Shown here one piece after another: positions 54,876 through 64,000 of a stretch of DNA of 64,000 bases. The stretch is from Hetaerina americana (taxonomy: Eukaryota; Arthropoda; Insecta; Odonata; Calopterygidae): contig JAKTNV010000166.1 of NCBI GenBank assembly GCA_022747635.1, positions 370,186 through 434,185 on the forward strand, read 5' to 3'. Numbering within the stretch: position 1 is the first letter of the stretch; the number at the start of each line of letters is the position of its first letter. The translations under genes were made by a program, and so were the position numbers. The notes below the pieces were generated by a model, which saw nothing but the letters and a program-made list of their open reading frames with translations, ran no database searches and was not told where the DNA came from.

Positions 54876-57800
54876 CCCCGGAATACAACCTTGACGTGGT
54901 GGAAGGGCTTGTGCGTTCCGATGACCCCTAGAGCTGTGCTGGCGGGAGTAATAAAAATTGCTCCTGGTAGGGTCACACATGCCAGATAGGTCGAAGGTTA
55001 GGAGCTAGACGAAAGGTAGTCCACGCAGCGTCTGTTCCTCAGTGAGGCGGCTGCAATGGCGTCTGACCCCAGTGGGGCGGCCAGTAAGTGATGGTGTCAC
55101 GTTAAAAACACTATTGAGGAAGGCAACGGAAAACCACCTCAATTATCATTCCCAAGTTAAATATGATGGTCACTTGAGAGATTTTGAGTCCTGGCAACTA
55201 CGGGGCTCGGACCAATCGGCCGTGTGTCGTGCCCGGCAGCGGGGGAGGCAAGGCTTCCGCGGTCGTCATCCCACGAAACCCTTGCAAGGGAAAACCAGCA
55301 GCAGCAGGACAGAAGACGAAATTAGTTAGAATAGGAACGTGGAATGTTAGGAAAATGATGAGGACAGGGAAATTGGAGAATGTTAAGCGAGAGATGGAAA
55401 GGGGAAATATAGATATTTTAGGTCTATGCGAGGTGAGATGGAAAGATAGCGGGGATTACTGGAGTGATAAGTATAGAATAATATACAGCGGCCGGGACGA
55501 GAGCCAACGAGGGGTTGCCATAGTATTAAATGAAGAGGTAGGAAGAAGCGTAGTCAACATAGAGCAGGTAACGGATAGAATACTACCAGTGGAGATAAAA
55601 GCAGAACCGACGAACTTAGTTATTATTCAGGTATACATGCCACTGAGCTACCATTTGGAAGAAGAGGTCGATAGGATATACGATCAGTTAGAGGACATGA
55701 TCGCGTGTGTTCCTGCAGGGAAACATTTGATAGTGATGGGGGATTGGAATGCGACGATAGGCGAACGAAGAGATGGTGATGAGGTGGGCGACTACGGTTT
55801 AGGCACGAGGAATGACCGCGGGGTAAAAGCAGTTGAGTTCTGCAGGAGACAGGGGCTAGTCATCACCAACACTTGGTTTAGACACCACAAAAGACGCAGG
55901 TATACATGGAAAATGCCAGGTGACTCAGGAAGATATCAGCTAGATTATATCCTGGTTAGACACAGGTTTAGGAACAGTGTGATAAATTCCCACACCTTCC
56001 CGGGGGCGGATGCGGACTCCGACCACAATTTAGTTGTTATGAAATGTAGCGTACATTTCAAAATGATAAGGCAGGGGCGGCGAGTTAGAAAATGGAATGT
56101 AGAAGCATTAAATGGGTTGAAAAGGAAGGAATACAAACAGGCGGTAGAGAAAATCATGGAGAATGGTAAAGGGCTTATAACTATCGAAGAAAAATGGGAA
56201 ATGATCAAAAAAGGTTTGTCTAAAGCCGTAAAAGACACTATTGGAACCGTTAACGCAAAAAGGACTAGGAAACCATGGATCACGGATGAGATGATTACAA
56301 AGATGGATGAGCGGCGAAAATGGAAGAATATAAATACAGAGTTAGGCAAAATGAAGTACAAAGAATTGAACAATAAATTGAGGCGGGCAACAAATAAGGC
56401 AAAAGACGCATGGTGGAAGACGCAGTGCGAGGATATGGAAAGTCTGCAGAGGAAGGGTGAAATCGGTGCGCTGTACAGCAAAGTTAAATCGTTATTGGGA
56501 AGTAAGAAAGGAAAAGGTATGCTAACAGTTAGAGATAAGACGGGTAAGGTAATAGTTGACGCAGGAAAGGTCCAAGAGAGATGGAAGGAGTATATAGAAG
56601 AACTGTATAGTAAGGAACTCAGACCAACAAAGTTAGACATTGAAAAAGAAAATGACGTAGAGGAAGACAGCTTAGGTCCAGGCATACTAGACAATGAGAT
56701 AGAAAGGGCATTAAGGGAGATGAAACTAAATAAGGCCGTGGGGGTAGATAACATTCCCGTGGAACTTTTAAAATGCTTAGGAAAATGTGGGAGCAAGAGG
56801 CTATATGGGCTGATCCGTAGCATTTATGAGGAGGGAATCTGGCCGGAAGACTTTGTGAGAGCAGTTTTAGTTCCGATTCCGAAAAAGGTAAAGGCCACGT
56901 CATGTGAGGACTATAGGACAATTAGTTTGATATCCCACGCAGCTAAAGTTGTTCTCAGGATCATAAACAAAAGGATAGAGAGTAGGGCAAATGATTACTT
57001 AGGGGATGATCAGTTTGGGTTTAGGAAGGGGAGAGGTACGCGTGATGCCATTGCAGTAATGAGATTATTAATCGAGAGGAATATAGAACACAACCAGGAG
57101 GTATTTGCCTTTTTCGTAGATTTCGAAAAAGAGTTTGATAGAGTGAATTGGGAAAAACTAATGAGTATATTGCAGAAAATAGGAATAGATTGGAGGGAAA
57201 GGAGGCTAATCCGCAACCTGTACATGTCTCAGACTGCTCAGGTGCGGGTGGGAAACGGGGAGTCAGGATGGGCAGTGTTAGGAAGGGGTGTAAGGCAGGG
57301 TTGCCCATTATCACCGTTGCTGTTCAACCTGTATGCAGAGGAAATGATCAAAGAGGCATGGGAAGAACTCGAGGTAGGAATGAAAGTGGGCGGGGGATTC
57401 GTAAAATCAGTTAGGTTTGCTGATGACCAAGCTTTAGTTTGTCAGTCAGCCAAGGGGTTACGAGCATTGCTGAGTGAATTGGAAATTCAGTGCGACAGGT
57501 ATGGGATGAGAATCAATATTAATAAAACAAAGGTTATGCGATTTTCTAGAAAGAAAAAGGCCAAGCTTAACATTAAAATAGGAGGGCAAAAACTAGAGCA
57601 GGTAGAACAGTTTACGTATCTCGGTAGTGTTTTGGACCAACACGGTCAAAGTAGTAGGGACGTAAGGAGAAGAATTGCGCTAGGCAAAGAGGCTTTCACA
57701 AGGAGGAGGAAGTTGATGACGGGGACTTTGAGTAAGGATGTTAAGAAAAGAGTCGTAAAAACTTTGATATGGAGCGTAGCTATGTACGGCGCGGAAACGT

Positions 57801-58227
57801 GGTCATTGAAGCAGGAGGATAGACGTAGATTGGAGGCTTTTGAAATGTGGGTGTGAAGAAGAATGGAGAAGGTGAAATGGACAGAGAAGAAAACAAATGA
57901 GGAAGTACTTGGTATGGTGGGCGAAGAGAGGGGTTTGCTGGGAGCAATCCTATGGAGGCAGGAAAAGTGGATGAAGGGGGTGTTGACCGGCAGTGGGATG
58001 TTGAAGACTGTGATAGAGGGTAGAATGTTGGGCAAAAGAGGAAAGGGAAGGAACAGGATAGGGATGTTGGACGGGATGAAGGGAGGAAGAAAGTACTCAG
58101 AGATGAAGAGGGACCTGATATAGAGTAGGATGATGGATTTTGTGTTTTGTTAGGAGTAATAAAATATTTGTTTGGTAGTTGTGTCCATCGAAAAACCTAC
58201 CTTAACCGGTAGATTACCTTAAAAAAA
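54872..58227 (+). mobile_element. RTE-like LINE, near-intact full-length copy
   Basis: A 3.36-kb element with 5' terminus TCCCTCCCCGGAATACAACC right after (TA)n, a leader of about 290 bp, a single long ORF, a 3' untranslated region of only about 100 bp (GTAATAAAATATTTGTTTGG ... CCGGTAGATTACCTT), and a tail of A10 followed by (TA)n. One ORF, a short 3' region and a simple-repeat tail fit the RTE clade; the clade call is by resemblance. At least six other copies or fragments lie in the window. Confidence 0.93.
55184..58123 (+). pseudogene. RTE ORF: endonuclease and reverse transcriptase
   Basis: About 980 codons. Residues 49-290 form the apurinic-type endonuclease: RIGTWNVR, CEVRW with the catalytic Glu, VIMGDWNATIG and DADSDHNLVVMKC. 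Residues 525-800 form the reverse transcriptase: LVPIPKKVKATSCEDYRTIS, FGFRKGRGTRDAIAVM, FFVDFEKEFDRVNWEKL, VRQGCPLSPLLFNLYAEEM and FADDQALVC at about residue 745. The C-terminal tail runs to TAG at 58121-58123. One in-frame TGA at 57854-57856 interrupts it where sister copies have a sense codon. A second TGA at 55175 destroys the ancestral start region that the copy at 30057 preserves. Insect genomes often list such proteins as craniofacial development protein 2-like. Confidence 0.93.
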
Positions 58228-58248
58228 AAAATATATATATATATATAT
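58228..58248. repeat. (TA)n at RTE 3' end
   Basis: A short TA run between the RTE A-tail and a Penelope tail. Confidence 0.95.
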
Positions 58249-58399
58249 TCAGTCTCTCTTGAAGAAGGCCTCTGAGAGGGCCGAAAGCTCGAACAATTTA
58301 CCGTGTGAGTGTCCTTTTAAATGTTGCTATTCTATTCTATTTGTGTTATATTGTGTCAGCCCATTATTGTGCCGCTCGTGTGAGTTTTTCCGTACAATC

Positions 58400-58401
<2 letters not shown>
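58249..58401 (+). mobile_element. Penelope-type 3' tail with hammerhead-like core (copy b)
   Basis: TTCAGTCTCTCTTGAAGAAG, GCCTCTGAGAGGGCCGAAAG, then CCGTGTGAGTGTCCTTTTAA align with the copy at 6336-6487. TTGAAGA, a GGCC...GGCC helix and GAAA follow hammerhead order, with T instead of the invariant first C. The copy runs into (TA)n on the right and is flanked by TA on the left. Confidence 0.82.

Positions 58402-58488
<87 letters not shown>
58402..58488. repeat. (TA)n microsatellite
   Basis: A pure TA run shared by a Penelope tail and an inverted SINE2 tail. Confidence 0.96.
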
Positions 58489-58491
<3 letters not shown>

Positions 58492-58761
58492 ACAGTAATC
58501 AACCCGAAGGTCGGTTTAGTAGGTGATGGTAGAGCTCACCCAGTAATAAGCTCTATACGGCGTGTGAAAATTCACACATCAGGGTAGGGGGGCCAGTTCC
58601 TTTCCCTGTGCCGGTTATGGTTTCCCAGGAAGACCTGGTACCCGAAAAATCACTTTAGCTTGGGTGTAGCTGCAGGTGCCGAGAGTGCCTTGCCCGGGAA
58701 TCGAACCCGGGACCCTCCGGTCAGCAGTCTAACGCTCTACCCACTGGACTAATGCGACCCA
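58489..58761 (-). mobile_element. SINE2, full-length copy flanked by (TA)n
   Basis: The minus-strand head reads GGTCGCATTAGTCCAGTGGG, then GGGTTCGATTCCCGGGCAAG. The body is nearly identical to the copy at 51268. TA tracts adjoin both ends. Confidence 0.93.
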
Positions 58762-58783
58762 CTATATATATACATAATAATAA

Positions 58784-59080
58784 ATTGGACAGCAAAGGCA
58801 ATATAGAAACAAAAAAAATATCACTCACACGTTATTTCTTGATCATTTCGACGGAATTCTGCTCCGTCTTCATCGAATATTAGAGAAGTACTGGCATCGG
58901 AAGATAGTACTGGCATCGGAAGATAAAGAAGTACTGGCATCGGAAGACATAGAAGTATTGGCAGTACTTCTCTAGCTTTCGATGAAGACGGAGCAGAATT
59001 CCGTCGAAATGATCAAGAAATAACGTGTGAATGATCTTTTTTGTGTTTCTATATTGTTTGTTGCTGTCCAATTATTATAT
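58784..59080. repeat. Palindrome of two Penelope-type tails around a tandem repeat (copy f)
   Basis: The left arm (58784-58876, minus) and right arm (58979-59080, plus) are near-identical inverted copies: TTCGATGAAGACGGAGCAGA, then ATTCCGTCGAAATGATCAAG, then CGTGTGAATGATCTTTTTTG. GACGGA pairs with TCCGTC, next to GATGA and GAAA. The 100-bp centre carries three or four units of GTACTGGCATCGGAAGAnA, bounded by AGAGAAGTACTG and its inverse CAGTACTTCTCT. Confidence 0.92.
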
Positions 59081-59090
59081 ATATATATAT

Positions 59091-59150
<60 letters not shown>

Positions 59151-59240
59151 CGTCGCGTGTGTATATATGCATGTGATATATATGCACATATATATATAGT
59201 ATGTGTACGTATGAATGCATGTATACATATACATTTACTT
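59076..59240. repeat. (TA)n and related A/T repeats
   Basis: A pure TA run to about 59148, then mixed TATG/CATA units. Confidence 0.92.
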
Positions 59241-59261
59241 ACTTCTCATTTCTCATACATG

Positions 59262-59470
59262 ATAAGACGGCCCCGGTGGAGGCGGGGAACGTCTTTGTCT
59301 GCCAACCCAGAGGTCGCGAGGTCGATCCCCGCCTAGGTAGTTTTTTATTCCCCTACCTAGGGCTTGGATGCATGTAATTGTGACATTGTTACTGTGTCAA
59401 TGTTCAAAGTCCAATGTAAAGGTCGAAGTGTTGTTTTGTGACTAATCCTAGATAAATAAATATAGTAATG
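59262..59470 (+). mobile_element. Third tRNA-headed SINE (SINE3)
   Basis: GGCCCCGGTGGAGGCGGGGA and TTGTCTGCCAACCCAGAGGT, then GCGAGGTCGATCCCCGCC give a tRNA-like head with a TGCCAAC loop, suggestive of a glycine tRNA origin. A body of about 130 bp ends in ATAAATAAATATAG. Only one copy is seen in the window, so the call rests on the head and tail structure. Confidence 0.6.
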
Positions 59471-59557
59471 TACGGGCACATAATCTGCGAACTGACTTTA
59501 TTAATGATGCAAACAAACTCTGTAACATTCTGGAAAGAATATAATAATATACATCAT

Positions 59558-59705
59558 AGCACAATAGGTTCGAGCATCGGCCCGGCAAGTGGAAGATCCG
59601 TGGTTCGAATCCCGTCCAAGTATAGCTTTCTACGCTTCTGATCTGCTTGATTCCACCTTCCCCACATCTCCAGTGTTCGCCTTTTGTGCGTGTTCCTCCT
59701 TATAT
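59558..59705 (+). mobile_element. SINE1, diverged copy
   Basis: GCATCGGCCCGGCAAGTGGA, GGTTCGAATCCCGTCCAAGT and TTCCACCTTCCCCACATCTC follow the SINE1 order of head then body, with perhaps a quarter of positions changed. The end (TTATATCTGCATTC) matches TTATATCTGTTTCTG. The 5' part of the head is degraded. An old member. Confidence 0.8.
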
Positions 59706-59950
59706 CTGCATTCATTCGCCGCCCTCATCGTTTCCAGGCGGGCCTCCCCTGATCATCCAAAAAGCCTGCAAATACTCACGATGAACTGCCTTGAAAAATT
59801 GTCTCAGCTTAAAAATGATGCTAACCCCTTGAGCCTTCCTCCCTTCGCTGCTTTCCCTCCCCCCTCTCCTCAAATTATCCCTAGCTTCCCCCCTTCTCTC
59901 CTCCCCTCCCCTCTTTCCCAGCATTAGTGTGTTCAGAAATTTCCAATGTA
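59706..59950. other. Unassigned CT-rich spacer
   Basis: Pyrimidine-rich low-complexity DNA with no gene recognised. Confidence 0.4.
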
Positions 59951-60030
59951 CCTGAAGATTTTAGGCTGTAACGAAAGCGACGTCGCAATAAAAAAAACTT
60001 CTATCTTGAAAATCTAAGTGTCTTCTTACA
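59951..60030 (+). repeat. Hammerhead-like signature
   Basis: CTGAAGA at 59952-59958 matches CUGANGA exactly and GAAA is at 59973-59976. The intervening TTTAGGCTGTAA can form only a weak helix II (about 3 bp). GCGACGTCGC follows as a short stem III candidate, but the expected U after it is A. Possibly a decayed Penelope 3' end. Confidence 0.4.
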
Positions 60031-62059
60031 TTATGAAGGATTTCCACCATGTCACGCCTGAAACTGGGTCAACTGAAAAACTTACAACTGAACAAACGTT
60101 AAAAAATCGCCTCAACAGCGACAATTTTTTAAGCTTCCTTCATTCCATTCAATGAGTTCCGTAATGTTTGCTACATTTAACACTTAGTACTCTAATACCG
60201 GTAAAATTAAAAAAGCAACGTAGTGCGCTTTTTGCGAAAGAAACGTGATTGATCTGAGCAGTAATTACGGTAAAAATGTTTACTTTTAATCTGAACGCGC
60301 TTTTTCCCTGCGATTAGAAAAATGTGGTTCTCGGCATTAATCATAGCGTCAATATTTTCGTAAGAGACGGTGTTACAGGTCTTCCCAAAGGATAAGGGGG
60401 GTAGAAACGGTGCCGTGCGTCAGTGAAGTGCGGCCCCCAAATTGTCGATCGCCGATATTGGAGGCGCGACGCCCCGAGGGGGGGGGGGTGACCGGGGGGG
60501 ATGTTTCCGGGTCCCGCTTTGGGGAGAAGGGACTCACACCGCTTTCTCGACGATGCATCGCTCGCCACCCCACCAAGCGCATCAAGCCTAAGAGAGACCG
60601 CCCACCGGCGACGGAACCGCTTTCGGGCGTCCCCCGTGAACCCGCGCCTCGAAGAGTGACGAGGAAGCATGACGCGTCGGCGCCATTCGGGACGCCGCTC
60701 CTCCTCGAAGGCGAGGAGAGGAGGCAATGCCAGGGGAGGGGTCCTCCTCCTACGCCACGCGACGCGTCATCGGTTTCGTTCCCGGCATCTCCGTCCACCG
60801 CCTTCCCCAAGCATCGGTCACGTGACGTTGATCGCAGGGGGTGGGGTTGCCATGGCAATCGGGGTGCACTAAACTTCGGTCGCGTGGGGAACAGGAGGCC
60901 TTGTAGCACCATCTTTCGCGTGGTACACTCGTGCTCGCATCGCTAGTATCTGCCGGTCCTCGCTTCGACCTTCCCAGCCAGGGGAGCACGGCACCCTGAT
61001 AGCGAGAGGGAGGCGGTCCCGCCCACGCCGTCCCCCGCCGCATCGTCGATGCATTTGTGCGCGACGGGACGAGGAGAACTGCACCTTAATTACGAATTTG
61101 TATTCCTGATGGCATGCTGATTCATAACATTAAATGCGTTTCAATCCCTGGGCGCTTACTCTTTCAATAAAAAGACCAGAAGGTTGAAACGCGCAAAAGT
61201 CCAATGAATACGTGCACGGCATTAACTGTGCTCAATGTCACGAAAATAAAGCCATGTCATTTGACGGCATCTACTCCCTTTCATCAATACATTCCGTGCT
61301 TCGAGCAAATGCACATATTTCGCAGCACATGGCATTACTCTTCCCTTCCCACCACTCCTGGCGCCAAGAGGGAGCCCCTCCTTGCTCGCACCCGACATAC
61401 CTCCCCCTTCTCCTCCCCTCCAACCGCTCCCCACTCACCCTGCTCACTCGTGCGCCATCTGATTAACGGCGATGGTACTCTCGCAGTGCGACCAAACCAG
61501 CGGAACAAGGGCTCCTCTCCCGCGCACCTCTCGCTTACCCGAGCGCCCTTTCTCTCGCGAGCCCACACCTCTCGCACCCACCGCATCTCGCCCGCGTGCT
61601 GCTCACCCAGGCTCACGCCCTGGGGCTCCACTCGGGCCCATCTCTGGCGGTGTCCCTGGCGGCGCACGGCGCCCGTCATTCCCTCCGCGACGCACTGCCA
61701 ACATCCTCCGTGCCGAACGCCTCTTCATATACCGAGATTCGCGTTGCCACAGCGCGGCCCGCGAGGGAGAGGAGGGGTGCAGGCTCATACCGAAGCGTAG
61801 TAGTGGTGGCGGTTGGTGTGATTACTGGAGACCTTACCTCCGTCATACGTATGTTCTATAGTTGATATACTTTAGTAACGGTGGCCTATAATTTACGCCG
61901 GCAGAATCTTCGGTAATTCTTTAAATTAAGAATAAATGAACAACCAATGCATCGGTATCGAAAAGAGTCCTCGTGCCCATCAGTCCATATTAACGTAATT
62001 CGATGCGATTTCGGTATCAGCATTGTGAGCTTACGCAGTAAGTATTGGTGAATTATTAA
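60031..62059. other. Unassigned: AT-rich then GC-rich islands
   Basis: 60400-61080 and 61330-61800 are GC-rich with a G run at about 60479-60488 and open frames up to 198 codons on both strands, none recognised. Contains the X-box-like site at 60846. Confidence 0.45.
60846..60859. promoter_or_regulatory. RFX X-box motif, best match
   Basis: GTTGCCATGGCAAT matches 13 of 14 positions of the symmetrical X-box GTTGCCATGGCAAC. It lies in a CpG-rich island. Confidence 0.5.
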
Positions 62060-62137
62060 ATGAAGAACTCAATGTATTTTTCCACTGTTCTTTATTTTTT
62101 TACTGCTGGTTACAACGCTTAGGCGTCATCATCAAGT
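62060..62137 (-). repeat. Penelope-type 3' tail, hammerhead-like
   Basis: Minus strand: CTTGATGATGACGCCTAAGC, then GTTGTAACCAGCAGTAAAAA. TTGATGA, a helix ACGC-CTAA-GCGT and TGTAAC (for GAAAC) follow the order of the other tails. Only one copy is seen, so the assignment is by resemblance. Confidence 0.45.
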
Positions 62138-64000
62138 ACAAATTAGTGAAGTTGCGGTCCATGTATAAACCATTCGTGTGTGTGGGGGGCGGGGGTGGAT
62201 GAGGGGGGGGGGGAAGGGGAGAAGAGAACAAGGGGGTGGAGGGAGAGGGAGGAGGTGGGGTTGTGATTGGCGCTCATGGCAATCATTTAATGAACATGAA
62301 CTTCCACAAAGTTGAACCAGAAACAATTGAATACAAGTATTTGTGGGTTCGTCTTAAAATAATCGACAAAATCCTTGAAATTCCCTTTCTCGGACAGATA
62401 CATGTTTTACAAATTTATTTATCGACGCATGCGAATCGGCAACAATGGCTTCGTTGTCCCTTCGATTAAATCCGGATGCGCGATCGTTTCGGGGCGGTTT
62501 ATCAAACCAATGTCTAGGACGTTGTTTCCCCTGATCGGTGCTCTTAACTTCAACCGATTGTGAAAGTGAGACGAAAGAGGCGAATAGCACGAGTGCATAA
62601 AGGAACTACGCTGTTTTTACCAATTCAAGGTTGCTGACTTTCCGAGAATTAGTTTATGAATAAATTAATGCGTGCATACCCACAAATGCACGTATAACAG
62701 TAAGTATTGTTATTATTATTCTATACGCATTCGGGTGATATGCTTCGCCACGATGCGAATCGACCCCATCATTCAGCCAAGGGCCATCGTTTCCGCCACC
62801 AAATGAAAGCCAGCACTTCTCGGTCCACCGCGAAGAGCGGCGGGGGGGAAGGGGAGGAAGGAGCGAGGTGGAAGGGGCGAGGCTCGGAGATTACTGGGCG
62901 TTGGTTCCTCGCCAGCGACTGCGACTCCACCCTCCTTGCTCCAATAGCGCTTTCGCTCAAGGTGACCGATATCAATATTAACATAAAATTCGGCGTTTCT
63001 CTGTTTATCACATTAATTCGTCCTCATTTCTAAGCTAAAGTTTTACTTAAAGATTTCCTAATTTTCAGTTTTTAAGATCCCAGCCGGACATGCAATCGCA
63101 CGAAAGAAAGCGAAGGAGCCGTCGGCCATTTTCAACCGAAGGACGATGATGGACGATGCGGACCACTCTCACTGCACTCCGATCGCATCGCTCCTCGGCC
63201 AAAGGGACTTCATTTTTGCCAGGGTCAGCGCTCACATGAGGTCAACTGCTTCAGAAAATTGAGGTATTCCTTAGTAATAAATGCACGGAATGTATGATTT
63301 TCACTAGCGTGTAACACAAAGAACCTTCCTCTCATGCCATTAAATCCACTGTATTACATACCCTTGACTCGCCTAACCACGATGACTGATACAATTTTCT
63401 GGAAATCTTCCGAAGAATAGAATAAATGAGACAACGCGGCGGAATGTTTCGTGTATCTTTCGAATGCTCGCATCCATGGAGTGAAGGGTGGCGACGTCCT
63501 CCGGTTCCAGACAAGCAGGCAGCATCAGTGCAAATGGAAGAGAAAAAAATTTTATGTTCAAGAGATAAGCACCAAAGCCTGCGAAAAGGCACCACCATCT
63601 ACGGATGGCCAGCCACCGCGTCAAAGAGAAGACGACTCTGACCTGCGAGCCGGGATTATCTGATTATGGTCCGGGAGAAATATTTCATTTGTAAGTAATT
63701 TAACTGCAGTCTGAATCTGACTGACTGTGCGTTCAAATTCTTGCCAGAGAATACGATTGAAAGCCAGCCGTGATAAGGGAGCTGCTGGGATAGGAAGGTA
63801 GAGAGAGCAAATAAGTCGGCTCTTGAGACTGCTATCAAGGCAACGAAACAGCAGCTACCAGACTTTTACATATTCTACCAATATATTTGATAAAGAGTTT
63901 CAATGGAAAACTGGCTTTTTGTCGTTGTCTACGATTAATATTGTTTAACATTAAATTGGGTGGTTCACCGGTTGTTTTCTTGGTTATTTCGTTCTTCTGG
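62138..64000. other. Unassigned, mixed composition
   Basis: Short GC-rich patches at 62170-62260 (G run near 62199) and 62820-62950 in otherwise AT-balanced DNA. The frame at 63451-63663 has no known domain. Nothing further supported. Confidence 0.4.

Noticed and set aside
55184..57856. Host gene similar to craniofacial development protein 2
   Set aside because: That name comes from an RTE endonuclease domain captured by a mammalian gene; here the full LINE with reverse transcriptase is present.
58877..58978. CRISPR-like array from the spaced GTACTGGCATCGGAAGA repeats
   Set aside because: Only three to four short direct repeats with almost no spacer, in the centre of a eukaryotic transposon palindrome.
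60373..61861. Open frames of 178-198 codons
   Set aside because: Same situation: GC-rich island, frames on both strands, Arg/Pro/Ser-rich, no domain.
63451..63663. 70-codon frame as a host exon
   Set aside because: No domain, no clear splice context that can be judged by eye, and an alternative frame of equal length overlaps it.

Overview
The window is eukaryotic and looks like intergenic or intronic DNA from an arthropod, most likely an insect. I find no host protein-coding gene. Almost everything I can identify is transposable-element material: mariner transposons, RTE-like and CR1-like LINEs, a Penelope-like element, a Helitron end, tRNA-derived SINEs and long (TA)n tracts. The insect assignment is inferred from this mix; no marker gene fixes the species.

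Layout. 1-656: Helitron 3' end running into (TA)n. 3.9-4.5 kb and 10.5-10.8 kb: mariner remnants. 5.8-8.2 kb: Penelope-type 3' tails, an inverted cluster of a tRNA-headed SINE (SINE1), and an RTE fragment ending in (TA)n. 11.5-14.4 kb: an internally deleted RTE copy, a second SINE (SINE2), and a 1292-bp mariner with perfect terminal repeats inserted in that SINE. 14.4-29.3 kb: mostly GC/CpG-rich islands without recognisable genes, plus scattered CR1 and mariner pieces and one SINE2. 29.4-35.2 kb: CR1, RTE and Penelope fragments, a 220-bp palindrome, and a long decayed CR1 copy. 36.1-42.8 kb: a third mariner, a minus-strand RTE copy and CR1 3' ends in AT-rich DNA. 43-44.1 kb: GC island. 44.3-45.8 kb: SINE1 plus an old RTE copy. 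46.0-50.6 kb: a LINE whose ORF1 carries a PHD-type zinc finger. 51-59.3 kb: a chain of Penelope tails, SINE2 copies and two RTE copies (one almost intact) joined by (TA)n. 59.3-64 kb: SINEs and GC islands.

Two themes connect the parts. First, nearly all element ends in the AT-rich parts abut (TA)n tracts, often at both ends, so these tracts seem to act as insertion hubs as well as element tails. Second, at least six copies of one short module recur: a hammerhead-like stem-loop core (a CUGANGA-like motif, a helix, then GAAA), a conserved GTGARTG(N)YCTTTT tail, then usually (TA)n. Three of these occur as head-to-head palindromes, and one array lies just downstream of a GIY-YIG Penelope ORF. This module is the most interesting signal in the window. 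The GC islands alternate with the AT-rich repeats, carry G runs of 10-15 and several RFX X-box-like palindromes, and are the best candidates for host regulatory DNA.
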